Shown in pieces: positions 27,169 to 36,769 of a stretch of DNA of 64,000 bases. The DNA is taken from positions 124,001 through 188,000 of the forward strand of contig CAVYML010000003.1 in NCBI GenBank assembly GCA_963769605.1, given 5' to 3'. Made by a program: the position numbers and the translations under genes. Positions within the stretch are counted from its first letter, which is position 1; each line of letters starts with the position of its first letter. Source of the DNA: Fen-1254 sp963769605 (GTDB lineage Bacteria > Bacteroidota > Ignavibacteria > UBA10030). The notes below the pieces were generated by a model. The model did not search any database and was not told the DNA's origin. It was given only the letters and a program-made list of their open reading frames with translations.

Positions 27169-29724
27169 TTAGTTTGAATTCTCTATTTTTCTTCTTGTGA
27201 AATACGTTAAAAGCCTACGGGAGGCAAAAAAGAGAATTCCTCCCCAAACAAGGATGCTTATAACCGTGCTGATCTTAATTCCGATTGCGAACGACTCAGG
27301 TTCAAATTTCATGGTCACCGTATGTCTGCCGGCAGGCACGATAACACCGCGAAACATATAATTAAGACGATAGATTATTGTTTCAGTTCCATCGATATAT
27401 GCATTCCATCCCTTGGGATAGTATGCATCACTTATAAAAACCAGGTTGTTCCCCGTTGCGGTTACATTCATTTCAAGGCTCTGTGTGGCGTATCGAGTCA
27501 TCGTTATGGAAGCACCTTCCTTTGGAGGATCAATAGTCGTCTGAATTAAATCGAGAACATATGCCGTCGCTCGCGGATCGAACGCCAGTGAGGCCATTTT
27601 ATTCAATGTACTCATTCCGTCCGCCACTTCGCATCGATTGACAAAGAATGCATGCGGAAGGCAGTAACGAAATGCGTATATATTTGTTTCTCCGTCCTTA
27701 TACACCCGTGTCAGCATAGCGCTGGAATCTTCCTTGTTCGTGATAAGATATTTGATGTTCATCAATTGCCAGACAAGCGGATTACCCATGCCGGCAACAT
27801 CGACAACATCTTGAAAGATTCGCATTTTGGCCGCATGATAGCCGTAAGCATTATGAAGTTTCCAGTATGCAAGCGTGTTATCGTAGACGGGCTGACCATT
27901 CACCAGCTTTAATACTCGATATTGTGTCGTATCCTGCTGAAGAACGTGCACATAATTGGGTGTTTCCACGGCTTGCTGTGCTTCCTGCGGAGTTATTGGG
28001 TCATGCGGTTTGGATGCTATCCGCCATAGATCAAACACGACAACTATAATGAGTATGCCGTAAACCACAGAAAACTGTATTTTTCCCTTTTGAAAATAGT
28101 AGAATGCACCGAAGGTAATTCCCAACAGGAAGAGAGCAATCCTAACGTCCGTAACCACCGAAGAAAAAACGAAATCGGACATCATTTCAACCACTTCTGA
28201 ATTCAATTGACCGTATGTATGCGAAAGAGATTTACCGACTTCCTGTAATGGGAAAAATGATTGATACACGTCTTTGAAAAGATCTCCTCCTAAAAGAACG
28301 ATAAGAAACAGCCCGGCAATGCCGACAAAAATATATTTCCATTGTTTTATCTGTACTGGAGTGAAGGACTTTTTATCTTCAGGCAAGAAAGACAGTATGC
28401 CGTATCCTGCAAGGATCGGCGTAAAAAATTGCACAAGCATCAAGATCATAGACGGAACGCGGAACTTGTTGAAGATCGGACAATAGTGATACATCAGGTC
28501 ATACACAAACGAAAACTCTTTTCCAAACGAGACCAGTAATGAAAAAACAATAATTCCTCCCATATATTGAACCAGCGGTTCCCGCCTGTTGCGGTAAAAG
28601 CCGATGATGGCAAAAACAAGAGCAATAATGCCCATGTATTGAGGTCCATCCACTGAAGGCTGCGGTCCCCAGTATAGATATAATTTGACCAGTTGATTTT
28701 GTGTTAAGGGTCCTTGATAAGGAAGCGGTCCGAAACCGTACCACGACGGAATAAAAAAAGTCATGATTTCTCCCGGACTGAACGACCAATTTGTTGCATA
28801 ATCATAATCGAGTCCTCCTCCTATCGTTTTTGTAGGAGAAGTGAGCGCTGTGTTTTGAATCGGATTTGACCCGCGAATGGAATATGGGTTGTACTCGAGC
28901 GTCGAAAAATGCAGTGTGGCTCCCATAAGAAACGCAAGCCCTGTTGCAAGCAAAAAGATCGCTCCACTTGCAAGGACGTTTTTCCAATTTTCTTTTTTTC
29001 TCAAAGCCCGAACAAGAAAAAAGAGAAAGTAGACGCTTAATGCAAAGTAAATATAAAATAAGAATTGCATGTGCGCCGATTGAAGCATCAACCGAACAAA
29101 CACGGGAAGTAAGAAAGCCAAAAATATATTGAATTTTTCCCGAAGTTTGTCCACGATGAGAAAGACATAGGGAAACCATGAAAGTACCGCTAGCTTCGTG
29201 GTGTGTCCTATCATGATATACAAGGCCGTATATGTTCCATACATTGCCATGAGGGCAATAAGAACCGCAATCGATTTGCGTTTAAAAAACCGGTAGGCCA
29301 GAAGATACATCCCGATGCCATAAACAAGATAAAAGATCAGACTTGAGCCCGACGATCGTTCTTTTAAAAAAAGGAACGATAATTTATCGCGTCCAACCCA
29401 TTCCCATACATGGGTTGTTATATCAAAAGACTGAACAACCGGGTACATAAGTGCGGCATATCCAGGCATGCCGCAAAATAAATATGGATTCCAAAGTGCG
29501 ATGCTCCCCTCCTGCTGCACTTCCTTCATAAAGGTTTCCCATACAGGAAGAGAATCCGATGATTGATAGACTTTCCCATCAAACACCATCGCATGAAAAA
29601 AAATCAGGATGCTGATATAAATAATTGCTATTGCAGCCGGATGTTGATATTTGTTTGGAATAAGAGGCCGCTCGGCAGCCGTGTATTTTCCGGAGCGCGC
29701 ATGTTTGATGGTGGCGTTTGCCAT
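27169..29724 (-). CDS. YfhO-family membrane protein
   Basis: 851-aa GT-C-like membrane protein. The N-terminal two-thirds has about a dozen helices, with the conserved early loop FDGKVYQSSDSLPVWETF and WNPYLFCGMPGYAALMYP. The extracytoplasmic C-terminal third contains FISDAYYPKGWNAYIDG and FRGVIVPAGRHTVTMKFEP, typical of YfhO proteins, and a final helix. YfhO proteins attach sugars to envelope polymers such as lipoteichoic acid in Firmicutes. Here it sits upstream of wzm and probably decorates the exported glycan outside the membrane. Confidence 0.87.
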   Translation of the reverse strand: MANATIKHARSGKYTAAERPLIPNKYQHPAAIAIIYISILIFFHAMVFDGKVYQSSDSLPVWETFMKEVQQEGSIALWNPYLFCGMPGYAALMYPVVQSFDITTHVWEWVGRDKLSFLFLKERSSGSSLIFYLVYGIGMYLLAYRFFKRKSIAVLIALMAMYGTYTALYIMIGHTTKLAVLSWFPYVFLIVDKLREKFNIFLAFLLPVFVRLMLQSAHMQFLFYIYFALSVYFLFFLVRALRKKENWKNVLASGAIFLLATGLAFLMGATLHFSTLEYNPYSIRGSNPIQNTALTSPTKTIGGGLDYDYATNWSFSPGEIMTFFIPSWYGFGPLPYQGPLTQNQLVKLYLYWGPQPSVDGPQYMGIIALVFAIIGFYRNRREPLVQYMGGIIVFSLLVSFGKEFSFVYDLMYHYCPIFNKFRVPSMILMLVQFFTPILAGYGILSFLPEDKKSFTPVQIKQWKYIFVGIAGLFLIVLLGGDLFKDVYQSFFPLQEVGKSLSHTYGQLNSEVVEMMSDFVFSSVVTDVRIALFLLGITFGAFYYFQKGKIQFSVVYGILIIVVVFDLWRIASKPHDPITPQEAQQAVETPNYVHVLQQDTTQYRVLKLVNGQPVYDNTLAYWKLHNAYGYHAAKMRIFQDVVDVAGMGNPLVWQLMNIKYLITNKEDSSAMLTRVYKDGETNIYAFRYCLPHAFFVNRCEVADGMSTLNKMASLAFDPRATAYVLDLIQTTIDPPKEGASITMTRYATQSLEMNVTATGNNLVFISDAYYPKGWNAYIDGTETIIYRLNYMFRGVIVPAGRHTVTMKFEPESFAIGIKISTVISILVWGGILFFASRRLLTYFTRRKIENSN

Positions 29725-29770
29725 GGGAGAATCTCACTCTGTAATGATCGATATTATAAAAAATCTTCTA

Positions 29771-30532
29771 TCAGTCTCTTGTCTCTCGTTTTGACGAAAC
29801 AAATTGCCGGGAATGCAGTATATGCCATCTTTGAAGGCGAAAAAATGCGGCTGTGATTAAACAGCCGATTCCATATTTTATGCTGCTTATGAAATTGATG
29901 GAGGAAGCCTCAGCAAAATACTTTGTGGGACACGTTATTTCACCTATCCGAAAATCCGCATAAATTGCCTGGGCAAGAAATTGATTGTCGAATACAAAAT
30001 CATTGGAGTTGTTGGTCCATGGAATATCTTCCAATACTTGGCGTGTATAAGCACGGTATCCCGTATGGTATTCGGAAAGTTTGGCTCCCATCAACATATT
30101 TTGTACCAGCGTAAGAAAGCGATTACTGATATATTTATAGAGCGGCATACCTCCCTGTCTTGCTCTTCCGCCAAGAATGCGTGAACCGAGCACAAGGTCG
30201 TATTCACCGGACAAAAGAAGGTAAACCATTGCTCCGATAAGTTTGGGTGTGTATTGATAATCCGGATGGAGCATTATGATAATGTCGGCTTTTGAATCGA
30301 GAGCCGCCGTGTAACAGCTTTTCTGATTGGCGCCGTATCCGGAATTCTTCTTATGAATAATGGTTCTAATTTTCAATTCTTGAGAAATTTCCGCTGTGTG
30401 GTCGGTGCTGGCATCGTCCACAAGAATAACCTCATCCACAAGTTCCAGAGGAATTTCTCTGTACGTATTGACGAGTGTTTTTGCAGCGTTATAGGCGGGC
30501 AAAACCACGACAACCTTTTTTTCCTTCACCAT
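29771..30532 (-). CDS. GT2 glycosyltransferase (DPM/UDP-GlcDP-like)
   Basis: 253 aa. VVVVLPAYNAAKTLVNTYREI, ILVDDASTDHTAEIS and IIIMLHPDYQYTPKLI are the GT-A blocks of polyprenyl-phosphate sugar synthases. A KSCYTAALDSKAD segment links the last two. There is one C-terminal hydrophobic stretch. It starts 46 bases upstream of the YfhO gene and could supply its lipid-phosphate donor, a pairing seen for other GT-C enzymes. Confidence 0.85.
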   Translation of the reverse strand: MVKEKKVVVVLPAYNAAKTLVNTYREIPLELVDEVILVDDASTDHTAEISQELKIRTIIHKKNSGYGANQKSCYTAALDSKADIIIMLHPDYQYTPKLIGAMVYLLLSGEYDLVLGSRILGGRARQGGMPLYKYISNRFLTLVQNMLMGAKLSEYHTGYRAYTRQVLEDIPWTNNSNDFVFDNQFLAQAIYADFRIGEITCPTKYFAEASSINFISSIKYGIGCLITAAFFRLQRWHILHSRQFVSSKRETRD

Positions 30533-30886
30533 TATGCAAAAACCTTAACGGATACATACTGAAAGATTTATTTAAAAAGATACTCCAATATACGAAAATG
30601 ATATTTTCCATGCATGTAGACAAAACCAAATTTCAAAGTAAATTGCACAAGGGTTGAGAAGAATCCACGAGCGCGGTTCACCGTATGTGTGAGGAAAAGT
30701 CAAACAATCGAAAGTGAAAAACCTCATTGAGAGATTACGCGGTCATGCAGACCGGATATTGTATTTCGTGAACATTTTCACCGTCCCATCCGCGAATAAT
30801 CTTCCCGGGCAAAATTAACGAATGTTAAAAGTGAAAAAGAAAACCTTCGGTTGTTTCAAAAGTCCCGATGATGCAAATAAATATTG
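30533..30886. other. Intergenic region
   Basis: About 350 bases between the TylF-like methyltransferase and the GT2 gene, both on the minus strand. It probably holds a promoter for the rest of the polysaccharide block. No open frame or RNA is recognised apart from the hairpin at its right edge. Confidence 0.5.
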
Positions 30887-30903
30887 CTGCCTGCCGCAGG
30901 CAG
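30887..30903 (-). terminator. Hairpin after the TylF-like gene
   Basis: CTGCCTGC-C-GCAGGCAG is a perfect inverted repeat with 8-bp arms, seven bases past the stop of the minus-strand methyltransferase. On that strand it is followed by AATATTTATTTG, a moderate T-rich tract. Short CTGCC/GGCAG hairpins also occur as dispersed repeats, so it may be such a repeat acting as a terminator. Confidence 0.5.
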
Positions 30904-30909
30904 TACATG

Positions 30910-31644
30910 TCACTTAACAACCTTCAATGCAACTTGTAAATAGTTGTTTACCGAACCTATTAACTTGGTTTTGATGTAGAATGAATCTGAAAAACACTTA
31001 AAAGCATAAAACTCATGGTTGGGAACATTGAATTCGTCAAAAAAGATAATGTCCCCTTCTTTTAAATACTTTGCCATTGATGTTAAAACAAAAAGCGCTG
31101 AAGAAAATAAATCTGCATCGAGATGGACAACTATTTTCTTACCGTCATCGAGATTATGTGTCTTAAAGAATTCAAAGAGCGTTTCCTGGAAGAGTCCTTT
31201 GATAAACTCTGTTCTTGGATCCTTCAAAATTGGAATAGAAGAAAACATATCTCCCTTTTTGAAAAACCCCCAATCTTCCGGCAATCCTTCAAAAGTATCG
31301 AAGCCATAAAACCGTGAATTATCGTTCTTGTTTGCATTCAACCACCATGAAAAGGAGAGTCCGCTGCTCACCCCAAATTCTAAATAGATAATTGGTTCAA
31401 ACAGGATGTTCTCTTTTTGTAGTACATAATCGTAGAGTTTGTAACGCTTATTATAATCCCGAAATGGGTGGTAAAAATCATTTAAGATGTTTTCACGAGG
31501 TTGTTGATAAATCCATTGCGTAAGTCGTAATGTGTTGGCGAAGAAAATGAACGGATTGCTTAGAAAGTTAAGAAATGCCCCTGGTCGCAAGAAAAGGACG
31601 ATTCCTTTGATAAATGAATTGATTTTTATAATTTGTTTTCTCAT
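30910..31644 (-). CDS. TylF/MycF-family methyltransferase
   Basis: 244 aa. IIYLEFGVSSGLSFSWWL is the SAM motif, YGFDTFEGLPEDWG the TylF family loop and IVVHLDADLFSSALFVL the metal-binding Asp-rich strand. FFDEFNVPNHE follows. TylF-type enzymes O-methylate sugars using SAM and Mg. It is the most upstream minus-strand gene of the polysaccharide block, separated from the next gene by a possible terminator, so perhaps its own unit. Confidence 0.83.
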   Translation of the reverse strand: MRKQIIKINSFIKGIVLFLRPGAFLNFLSNPFIFFANTLRLTQWIYQQPRENILNDFYHPFRDYNKRYKLYDYVLQKENILFEPIIYLEFGVSSGLSFSWWLNANKNDNSRFYGFDTFEGLPEDWGFFKKGDMFSSIPILKDPRTEFIKGLFQETLFEFFKTHNLDDGKKIVVHLDADLFSSALFVLTSMAKYLKEGDIIFFDEFNVPNHEFYAFKCFSDSFYIKTKLIGSVNNYLQVALKVVK

Positions 31645-32187
31645 AACATCCTTTCTGTTGAAATATCTCCTTTTCCCATAAGATGATCAAGCCTGGCATT
31701 ATTTTTTCCAAATATCGGTTTACTATCATCCGAATAAATTCCGGCGGCAAAGACGAAAAGCGGTTTTTTGATTCTAAGACGGGGAATGTTCGTTTTCATC
31801 ATCAATCTTTGCCCAGTTTCTGCTTCACCGCCATAGTTATAAATAAATTTAAATTTTCAAAAGTGCAATAATTCCACTCATTTGTCAAGCTTTAGCGGTG
31901 TTCTAATTCGGAAATATTATTTAAAAGAAAAGGGATCATATTCTCCAACAAACGTCTTTTTTGTCTTTTGGATCGGAGAAAGCATGAAGTTTGGCCGTAT
32001 GGAGAAACAAATTCTTGCAGTATTCAAGAAATTATGCTGTGTTTCTTCTTAAAACTGCTAAAGGTACAATAATCTCTACCATTTTAATAAATTCTGCCTT
32101 ATACTGTAGTATGGCATACAAATTGAAACTTGAAAGTATGCAAAAAGCAATGAAAACCCAGTCAAAGAACACCGAAAGAAAAAAATC
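31645..32187. other. Intergenic region between divergent methyltransferase and kor genes
   Basis: About 540 AT-rich bases between divergently transcribed units; promoters for both are expected here. A 66-codon frame that ends on the korD start codon (31991-32191) has a TTG start and low complexity and is not accepted as a gene. No RNA gene or clear promoter consensus was recognised. Confidence 0.5.
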
Positions 32188-32418
32188 ATGATCCATGGAA
32201 CCATTGTTGTAGCCAAGGATATTTGTAAAGCGTGTGAACTTTGCATAAGCGCTTGTCCGCAGGAATGTCTAGAACTTTCGCCGCATCTCAATGAAAAAGG
32301 ATACCGCTATGCTCAATTGAAGAACGATACCTGCACCGGATGCATCAATTGTGCGATCGTGTGCCCGGACAGCGCTATCACGGTCTATCGGGAGGCGAAA
32401 AAAAGGAACGCAGCATAA
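32188..32418 (+). CDS. korD: 2-oxoacid:ferredoxin oxidoreductase, ferredoxin-like delta subunit
   Basis: 76 aa with two complete 4Fe-4S motifs, CKACELCISACP and CTGCINCAIVCP. It passes electrons from the TPP-containing alpha/beta core to soluble ferredoxin. First gene of a delta-alpha-beta-gamma operon; the next start is 26 bases downstream. GAAAG precedes the ATG. The two clusters are fully ligated by sequence. Confidence 0.92.
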   Translation: MIHGTIVVAKDICKACELCISACPQECLELSPHLNEKGYRYAQLKNDTCTGCINCAIVCPDSAITVYREAKKRNAA

Positions 32419-32443
32419 AAGCGTGAAAACGGAAAGTAAGATT

Positions 32444-33526
32444 ATGGCGACTGAAAATGGAAAAGAAATGAGACTGATGAAAGGGAACGAAGCGCTTGCC
32501 GAAGCGTCTTTTCGTGCCGGCATGAAAGCGTACTTCGGCTATCCCATAACTCCGCAGTCGGAAATTCTGGAATATCTGGCATTCCATGCCCCGGAGCATC
32601 CCGGCGTGGTTGTTTTACAGGCAGAAAGCGAGCTTGCCGCGATCAACATGGTTTACGGTGCATCCGGCGCAGGCGCCCGAGTGATGACTTCTTCTTCGAG
32701 TCCCGGGATCAGCCTTATGCAGGAGGGATTGTCATATATGACATCTGCGCATTTACCGGCTTTAATCGTCAATGTGCAGCGAGGCGGACCGGGTCTCGGC
32801 ACTATCCAGCCGTCCCAGGGCGATTATTTCCAGGCGGTCAAAGGCGGGGGACATGGCGATTATCATTTGCTTGTACTGGCGCCGGCATCCGTGCAGGAAA
32901 TGGTCGATTTTGTATTTGAAGGATTCCGTCTGTCGGAAAAATACCGCAACCCGGCTATGATTCTTGCCGATGGCGCGCTCGGACAGATGATGGAAAAGGT
33001 CGTTCTTCCGCCGGCCGGCACGCTCCCGAAAGCCAACGTGTCATGGGCTTCGACCGGCAAACCTGCTGGACGCGAGCGAAACATTATCACATCGCTCTTT
33101 ATTCAGCCGGAAAAAATGGAAATGATCAATCTTGGCTTGCAGGAAAAATATAAAAAGATGGAAAGCGAGATCCGGTACGAACTGATCGAATGCGATGATG
33201 CGGAAATCGTTTTGGTCGCGTTCGGATTGACTGCACGTATTTGTCAAAAGACACTCGAATTGGGGCGCGAAAAAGGAATAAAAGTAGGACTGGTGCGGCC
33301 AGTTACACTTTTTCCGTTCCCCTATGATGTCCTCAACTGTATGGCGGATTCCGCTGCGGCGTTTCTTACGGTCGAAATGAACGCTGGACAAATGCTGGAA
33401 GATGTCCGACTCGCAGTCAATGGAAAGAAACCGGTACATTTCTACGGGCGGACCGGCGGCATGATTCCGTCGCCGGAAGAAGTGCTTCGCAAAATCGGTA
33501 CAATTGTCGAACGTGTTCTCGTTTAA
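32444..33526 (+). CDS. korA: 2-oxoacid:ferredoxin oxidoreductase, alpha subunit
   Basis: About 360 aa. The N-terminal pyrimidine-binding domain has MKGNEALAEASFRAGMKAYFGYPITPQSEI, here given by its parts MKGNEALAEA and YFGYPITPQSEI, then TSSSSPGISLMQEGLSYM and NVQRGGPGLGTIQPSQGDY. The C-terminal domain II contains GLVRPVTLFPFPYD. These are shared by KorA and VorB proteins, so the substrate is 2-oxoglutarate or a branched-chain oxoacid. GGAAAG upstream supports the ATG at 32444. Oxidative decarboxylation gives acyl-CoA, CO2 and reduced ferredoxin; run in reverse it could fix CO2. Confidence 0.9.
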   Translation: MATENGKEMRLMKGNEALAEASFRAGMKAYFGYPITPQSEILEYLAFHAPEHPGVVVLQAESELAAINMVYGASGAGARVMTSSSSPGISLMQEGLSYMTSAHLPALIVNVQRGGPGLGTIQPSQGDYFQAVKGGGHGDYHLLVLAPASVQEMVDFVFEGFRLSEKYRNPAMILADGALGQMMEKVVLPPAGTLPKANVSWASTGKPAGRERNIITSLFIQPEKMEMINLGLQEKYKKMESEIRYELIECDDAEIVLVAFGLTARICQKTLELGREKGIKVGLVRPVTLFPFPYDVLNCMADSAAAFLTVEMNAGQMLEDVRLAVNGKKPVHFYGRTGGMIPSPEEVLRKIGTIVERVLV

Positions 33527-33534
33527 GGTGAAGT

Positions 33535-34299
33535 ATGGAAAATGTAGTGACAACAAATAGAATGGAAATCGTTTATAAAAAACCGCTGACAATTACGGAT
33601 ACTCCGATGCATTACTGCCCCGGCTGCGGTCACGGTGTCGTCCATAAGATATTAATGGAAGTAATCGACGAACTGGGCATTCAAGAACAAACGATAGGAA
33701 TTGCACCGGTCGGGTGTGCAGTCTTTGCATACGATTATATGAATATCGATATGCAGGAAGCCGCACATGGTCGCGCAAGCGCCGTAGCGACAGGAGTCAG
33801 ACGTGTTCTGCCGGAGAAATATGTGTTCTCGTATCAGGGGGACGGCGATCTGGCGGCCATCGGAACCGGAGAAACTATCCATACCGTGAATCGCGGTGAA
33901 AATATTCTAATGCTGTTTATTAATAACGGCATTTACGGAATGACAGGCGGACAGATGGCTCCAACATCTTTGATCGGCATGAAGACCACGACATCGCCCT
34001 ACGGCCGCGATGCGGCACAAGTGGGAAATCCGATAAAAATTACGGAGCTTATTGCGCAGCTTCCCGGTGCGTATTATGTGACGCGTCAGGCGGTTCACAC
34101 GACGCAGGCTGTGCGCAAATTGAAGAAGGCAATTGAGGCGTCGTTCAAGTATCAAAAAGAAAAAAAGGGAACATGTTTCATTGAGGTCGTTTCAAACTGC
34201 CCGTCCGGATGGAAAATGACGCCAGTGGAAGCAAACAAGTGGCTGGAAAAAAACATGTTTCCGGTGTACCCGCTGGGTGATATTAAAATTCCGAAATAA
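33535..34299 (+). CDS. korB: 2-oxoacid:ferredoxin oxidoreductase, beta (TPP) subunit
   Basis: 254 aa. HYCPGCGHGVVHKIL starts the thiamine-diphosphate domain and VFSYQGDGDLAAIGTGETIH with LFINNGIYGMTGGQMAPTS forms the GDG-x-NN TPP/Mg motif. CPGCGH and a later CxxC-type Cys may bind the proximal cluster. Starts eight bases after the alpha gene. Together with alpha it forms the catalytic core of the cytoplasmic complex. Confidence 0.92.
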   Translation: MENVVTTNRMEIVYKKPLTITDTPMHYCPGCGHGVVHKILMEVIDELGIQEQTIGIAPVGCAVFAYDYMNIDMQEAAHGRASAVATGVRRVLPEKYVFSYQGDGDLAAIGTGETIHTVNRGENILMLFINNGIYGMTGGQMAPTSLIGMKTTTSPYGRDAAQVGNPIKITELIAQLPGAYYVTRQAVHTTQAVRKLKKAIEASFKYQKEKKGTCFIEVVSNCPSGWKMTPVEANKWLEKNMFPVYPLGDIKIPK

Positions 34300-34328
34300 T
34301 ATTCTGAACCAAGGAAAGCGATCTGATC

Positions 34329-34898
34329 ATGAAACAATCACATGAAATTATCATTGCGGGATTCGGCGGACAGGGTGTCCTTTCAATGGGACAGATCATT
34401 GCATATGCGGCAATGAAAGAAAACAAAGAAGTAAGCTGGATGCCTTCCTACGGACCGGAAATGCGCGGGGGGACGGCAAATTGCGTCGTGATCGTTTCGG
34501 AAAAACGCATCAGTTCTCCTATCGTGACAATGTTCGATACGGCGATAATTTTAAATCAGCCATCGCTTGACAAATTTGAAAATACGGTGTACACCGGCGG
34601 TTTACTCATCTATGAAAAATCAACAATTATTAACCCGCCTAAAAGAAACGATATCGAAATCATCGCCCTGCCCGGACTTGAGATTGCACAGCAATTGACG
34701 AGCAAACAAGTAGCCAATATGGTTTTGCTTGGAGCCTTTTTGGAACGCAGACCGATTGTAAAGCCGGAAAATGTCGTAAATGCTTTGAAGAGTGTTTTGC
34801 CTGCACACCGTCAGTACTTGATTCCGATCAATGAACAGGCCTTAAAAAGGGGAAAAGAACTTGTGATGGAGAAAGCCGCCGAATCGGTCGTGAAATAA
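34329..34898 (+). CDS. korC: 2-oxoacid:ferredoxin oxidoreductase, gamma subunit
   Basis: 189 aa. IIIAGFGGQGVLSMGQIIAYA is the glycine-rich start of the gamma domain and SWMPSYGPEMRGGTANC the conserved middle block involved in CoA/subunit contacts. 29 bases after korB. Completes a four-subunit enzyme of the kind common in anaerobes and in FCB bacteria. Confidence 0.92.
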   Translation: MKQSHEIIIAGFGGQGVLSMGQIIAYAAMKENKEVSWMPSYGPEMRGGTANCVVIVSEKRISSPIVTMFDTAIILNQPSLDKFENTVYTGGLLIYEKSTIINPPKRNDIEIIALPGLEIAQQLTSKQVANMVLLGAFLERRPIVKPENVVNALKSVLPAHRQYLIPINEQALKRGKELVMEKAAESVVK

Positions 34899-34929
34899 AT
34901 TATTCGCAGATATTTGGGATAAAGAAATC

Positions 34930-35196
34930 ATGGAAAATAAAAATTTCGAATGCATTCATGCCTGCCGTACCACATGCAGTATGCTGGATGAAGCGATGCG
35001 GGATGAGACTGCGATGATTAGATTCTATGAACGGATGATGAATGAATGCACGTATCCAGATGTTCATGCATTTATTCGTGAAATCCTAGAAGAACGCAGC
35101 AGTGCTATACTTCGCATTGTACAAAAGCTCAATGAATTAAAAGTTCGCGGACAAACAGTAGAGGATATTCGTTCGAGTTTTGACCCCGCTCCTTAA
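34930..35196 (+). CDS. Small Cys-rich helical protein next to the kor operon
   Basis: 88-aa soluble protein starting 31 bases after korC, probably in the same operon. Three Cys (8, 12, 16) are spaced C-x3-C-x3-C on the first helix (ECIHACRTTC). Two long amphipathic helices follow (MLDEAMRDETAMIRFYERMM and HAFIREILEERSSAILRI), reminiscent of half a ferritin-like or rubrerythrin bundle (ETAMIRFYE). A metal-binding or redox role linked to ferredoxin metabolism is possible but only inferred. Confidence 0.6.
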   Translation: MENKNFECIHACRTTCSMLDEAMRDETAMIRFYERMMNECTYPDVHAFIREILEERSSAILRIVQKLNELKVRGQTVEDIRSSFDPAP

Positions 35197-35627
35197 GTGT
35201 TCAAGTCGGCCTTTTTTTAAGAATCTTTCTTCAAATTTATTTTTTGATACTACCCGGATAAGATGCACACTCAAACGTGCAATTCTTTTTGCAGGTTTAG
35301 CTTCGTTGGGGGAAAAACACTTTTTTTCTCTCTTGGCAATGTTTCATTTTGCAGAACTATCCCTATCGGGTTTCATAAAACCGTTTGGATTGATATCAAA
35401 AAACGGTGGTTTTAGGACGAAATTCAGGTTTTTTATAATCCTCATTCATGACGGCAAGGGTTTCCACTCGTTGCGGGATTTTGTTTTAAATTGGAGATCA
35501 AGAGGCTTGCAGATGAAAATCTATTATAGTTTCTCTATATTTGCTTTTTGCGGGATTATTTCACAACATCTCGCCATATAATATCTCCGATGAGTTGCAC
35601 GAAAATTTTAAACGAAGAGGAACGTCT
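35197..35627. other. Intergenic region upstream of ald
   Basis: About 430 bases. It should carry a promoter for the ald/CoA-transferase pair. An imperfect inverted repeat around 35380-35415 (AAAACCGT...ACGGTGGTTTT) is visible. An open frame at 35180-35581 overlaps the preceding gene, has a biased composition and no family resemblance, and is not accepted. Confidence 0.45.
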
Positions 35628-36761
35628 ATGAATATCGGTGTTATGAAAGAACGATTTCTGCAAGAGCGGCGTGTCTCACTTACTCCGGGCGGAGTTAAGA
35701 CGCTTGCCGGTTTCGGTGCGACTGTATACGTCGAACGAAATGCCGGCGCACAAAGCTACTTTACAGATCAGGAATATCAGGAAGCAGGTGCTGTAATTGT
35801 TTACAGCGCGGAAGAGCTCATTATGCGTTCGGATGTTGTCTCGAAAATTGCTCCTCCGACATTGGATGAACTTTCCATGCTTCGGGAAGGTCAGACACTT
35901 TTTGCAGCGTACCATCTCGCAATCTCAAAAAAACAGATTATCGAAAAACTTTTAGAAAAAAGAGTGATCGCAATTGCGCATGAACTGATCGAAAATGCAC
36001 ATGGAGAATTGCCGATTGTACAGACGATGGCGGAAATTGCGGGACAGCTTTCCATTCAAGTTGCTGCACATTTTCTCCAGACACGGCACGGCGGCCGCGG
36101 TGTTCTGCTCGGCAGCATACCCGGTGTTCCTGCTGCTCATGTCGTTATTCTCGGCGCCGGAACAGTGGGAAAAACCGCAGCCCGTGTAGCGCTGGGCCTC
36201 GGCGCACGGGTGTCAGTGATCGATAGAAATATTGTTCGTTTGCGTGAACTGGAAAATCTTTTTCAATGGAGAATTTCCACGGCGCTGGGAGACGCTTATT
36301 CGATCGAACAGGCAGTGCGTGATGCGGATGTCGTGATCGGCGCCGTTTTACTGAAAGGAGAAAAAACGCCGCACCTGGTAACGGAAGAAATGGTTAAACA
36401 GATGAATCATGGCTCTGTGATCGTCGATGTTTCTATTGATAACGGCGGATGCGTAGAAACCAGCCGTCCGACGACATTACTTGACCCGACATTTATCGTA
36501 CACCATGTCGTGCATTATTGCGTGCCCAATATGGCCGCATCAGTGCCGCGTACCGCAACAGTCGGCTGGTCGAATGTACTGCTGCCGCTTCTGCATGAAG
36601 CATCGGATCTCGGTATGGATGAAATGCTGCGCACAGATGCCGGGCTTGCAAAAGGCGTGTGCACATATAAGGGTTCGTGCACGAACAAAACAGCGGCTAA
36701 AATATTTGAGATACCGTTCGTGGATCTCAATACGCTTTTGACAAGAACACTGCGGGATTGA
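35628..36761 (+). CDS. ald: Alanine dehydrogenase
   Basis: 377 aa, normal length. MNIGVMKERFLQERRVSLTP opens the catalytic domain. The Rossmann motif HVVILGAGTVGKTAARVALGLGA binds NAD, and RTATVGWSNVLLPLL is a family C-terminal block. Catalyses reversible L-alanine + NAD+ to pyruvate + ammonium + NADH. AGAGGA lies just before the ATG at 35628, which is chosen over a longer in-frame opening. The downstream CoA-transferase starts eight bases after the stop. Confidence 0.92.
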   Translation: MNIGVMKERFLQERRVSLTPGGVKTLAGFGATVYVERNAGAQSYFTDQEYQEAGAVIVYSAEELIMRSDVVSKIAPPTLDELSMLREGQTLFAAYHLAISKKQIIEKLLEKRVIAIAHELIENAHGELPIVQTMAEIAGQLSIQVAAHFLQTRHGGRGVLLGSIPGVPAAHVVILGAGTVGKTAARVALGLGARVSVIDRNIVRLRELENLFQWRISTALGDAYSIEQAVRDADVVIGAVLLKGEKTPHLVTEEMVKQMNHGSVIVDVSIDNGGCVETSRPTTLLDPTFIVHHVVHYCVPNMAASVPRTATVGWSNVLLPLLHEASDLGMDEMLRTDAGLAKGVCTYKGSCTNKTAAKIFEIPFVDLNTLLTRTLRD

Positions 36762-36769
36762 GAGGACCT

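Noticed and set aside
32110..32126. ATGGCATACAAATTGA as a sigma-54 site before korD
   Set aside because: Spacing fits but both -24 and -12 elements deviate; too weak to list.
31991..32191. 66-codon frame ending on the korD start (ATGA)
   Set aside because: The overlap looks like coupling, but the start is TTG, the C-terminus is a Lys-rich tail and no family resemblance is seen.
35180..35581. 133-codon plus frame before ald
   Set aside because: Overlaps the preceding small gene, rich in Phe/Arg/Ser, no signal or domain; probably chance.
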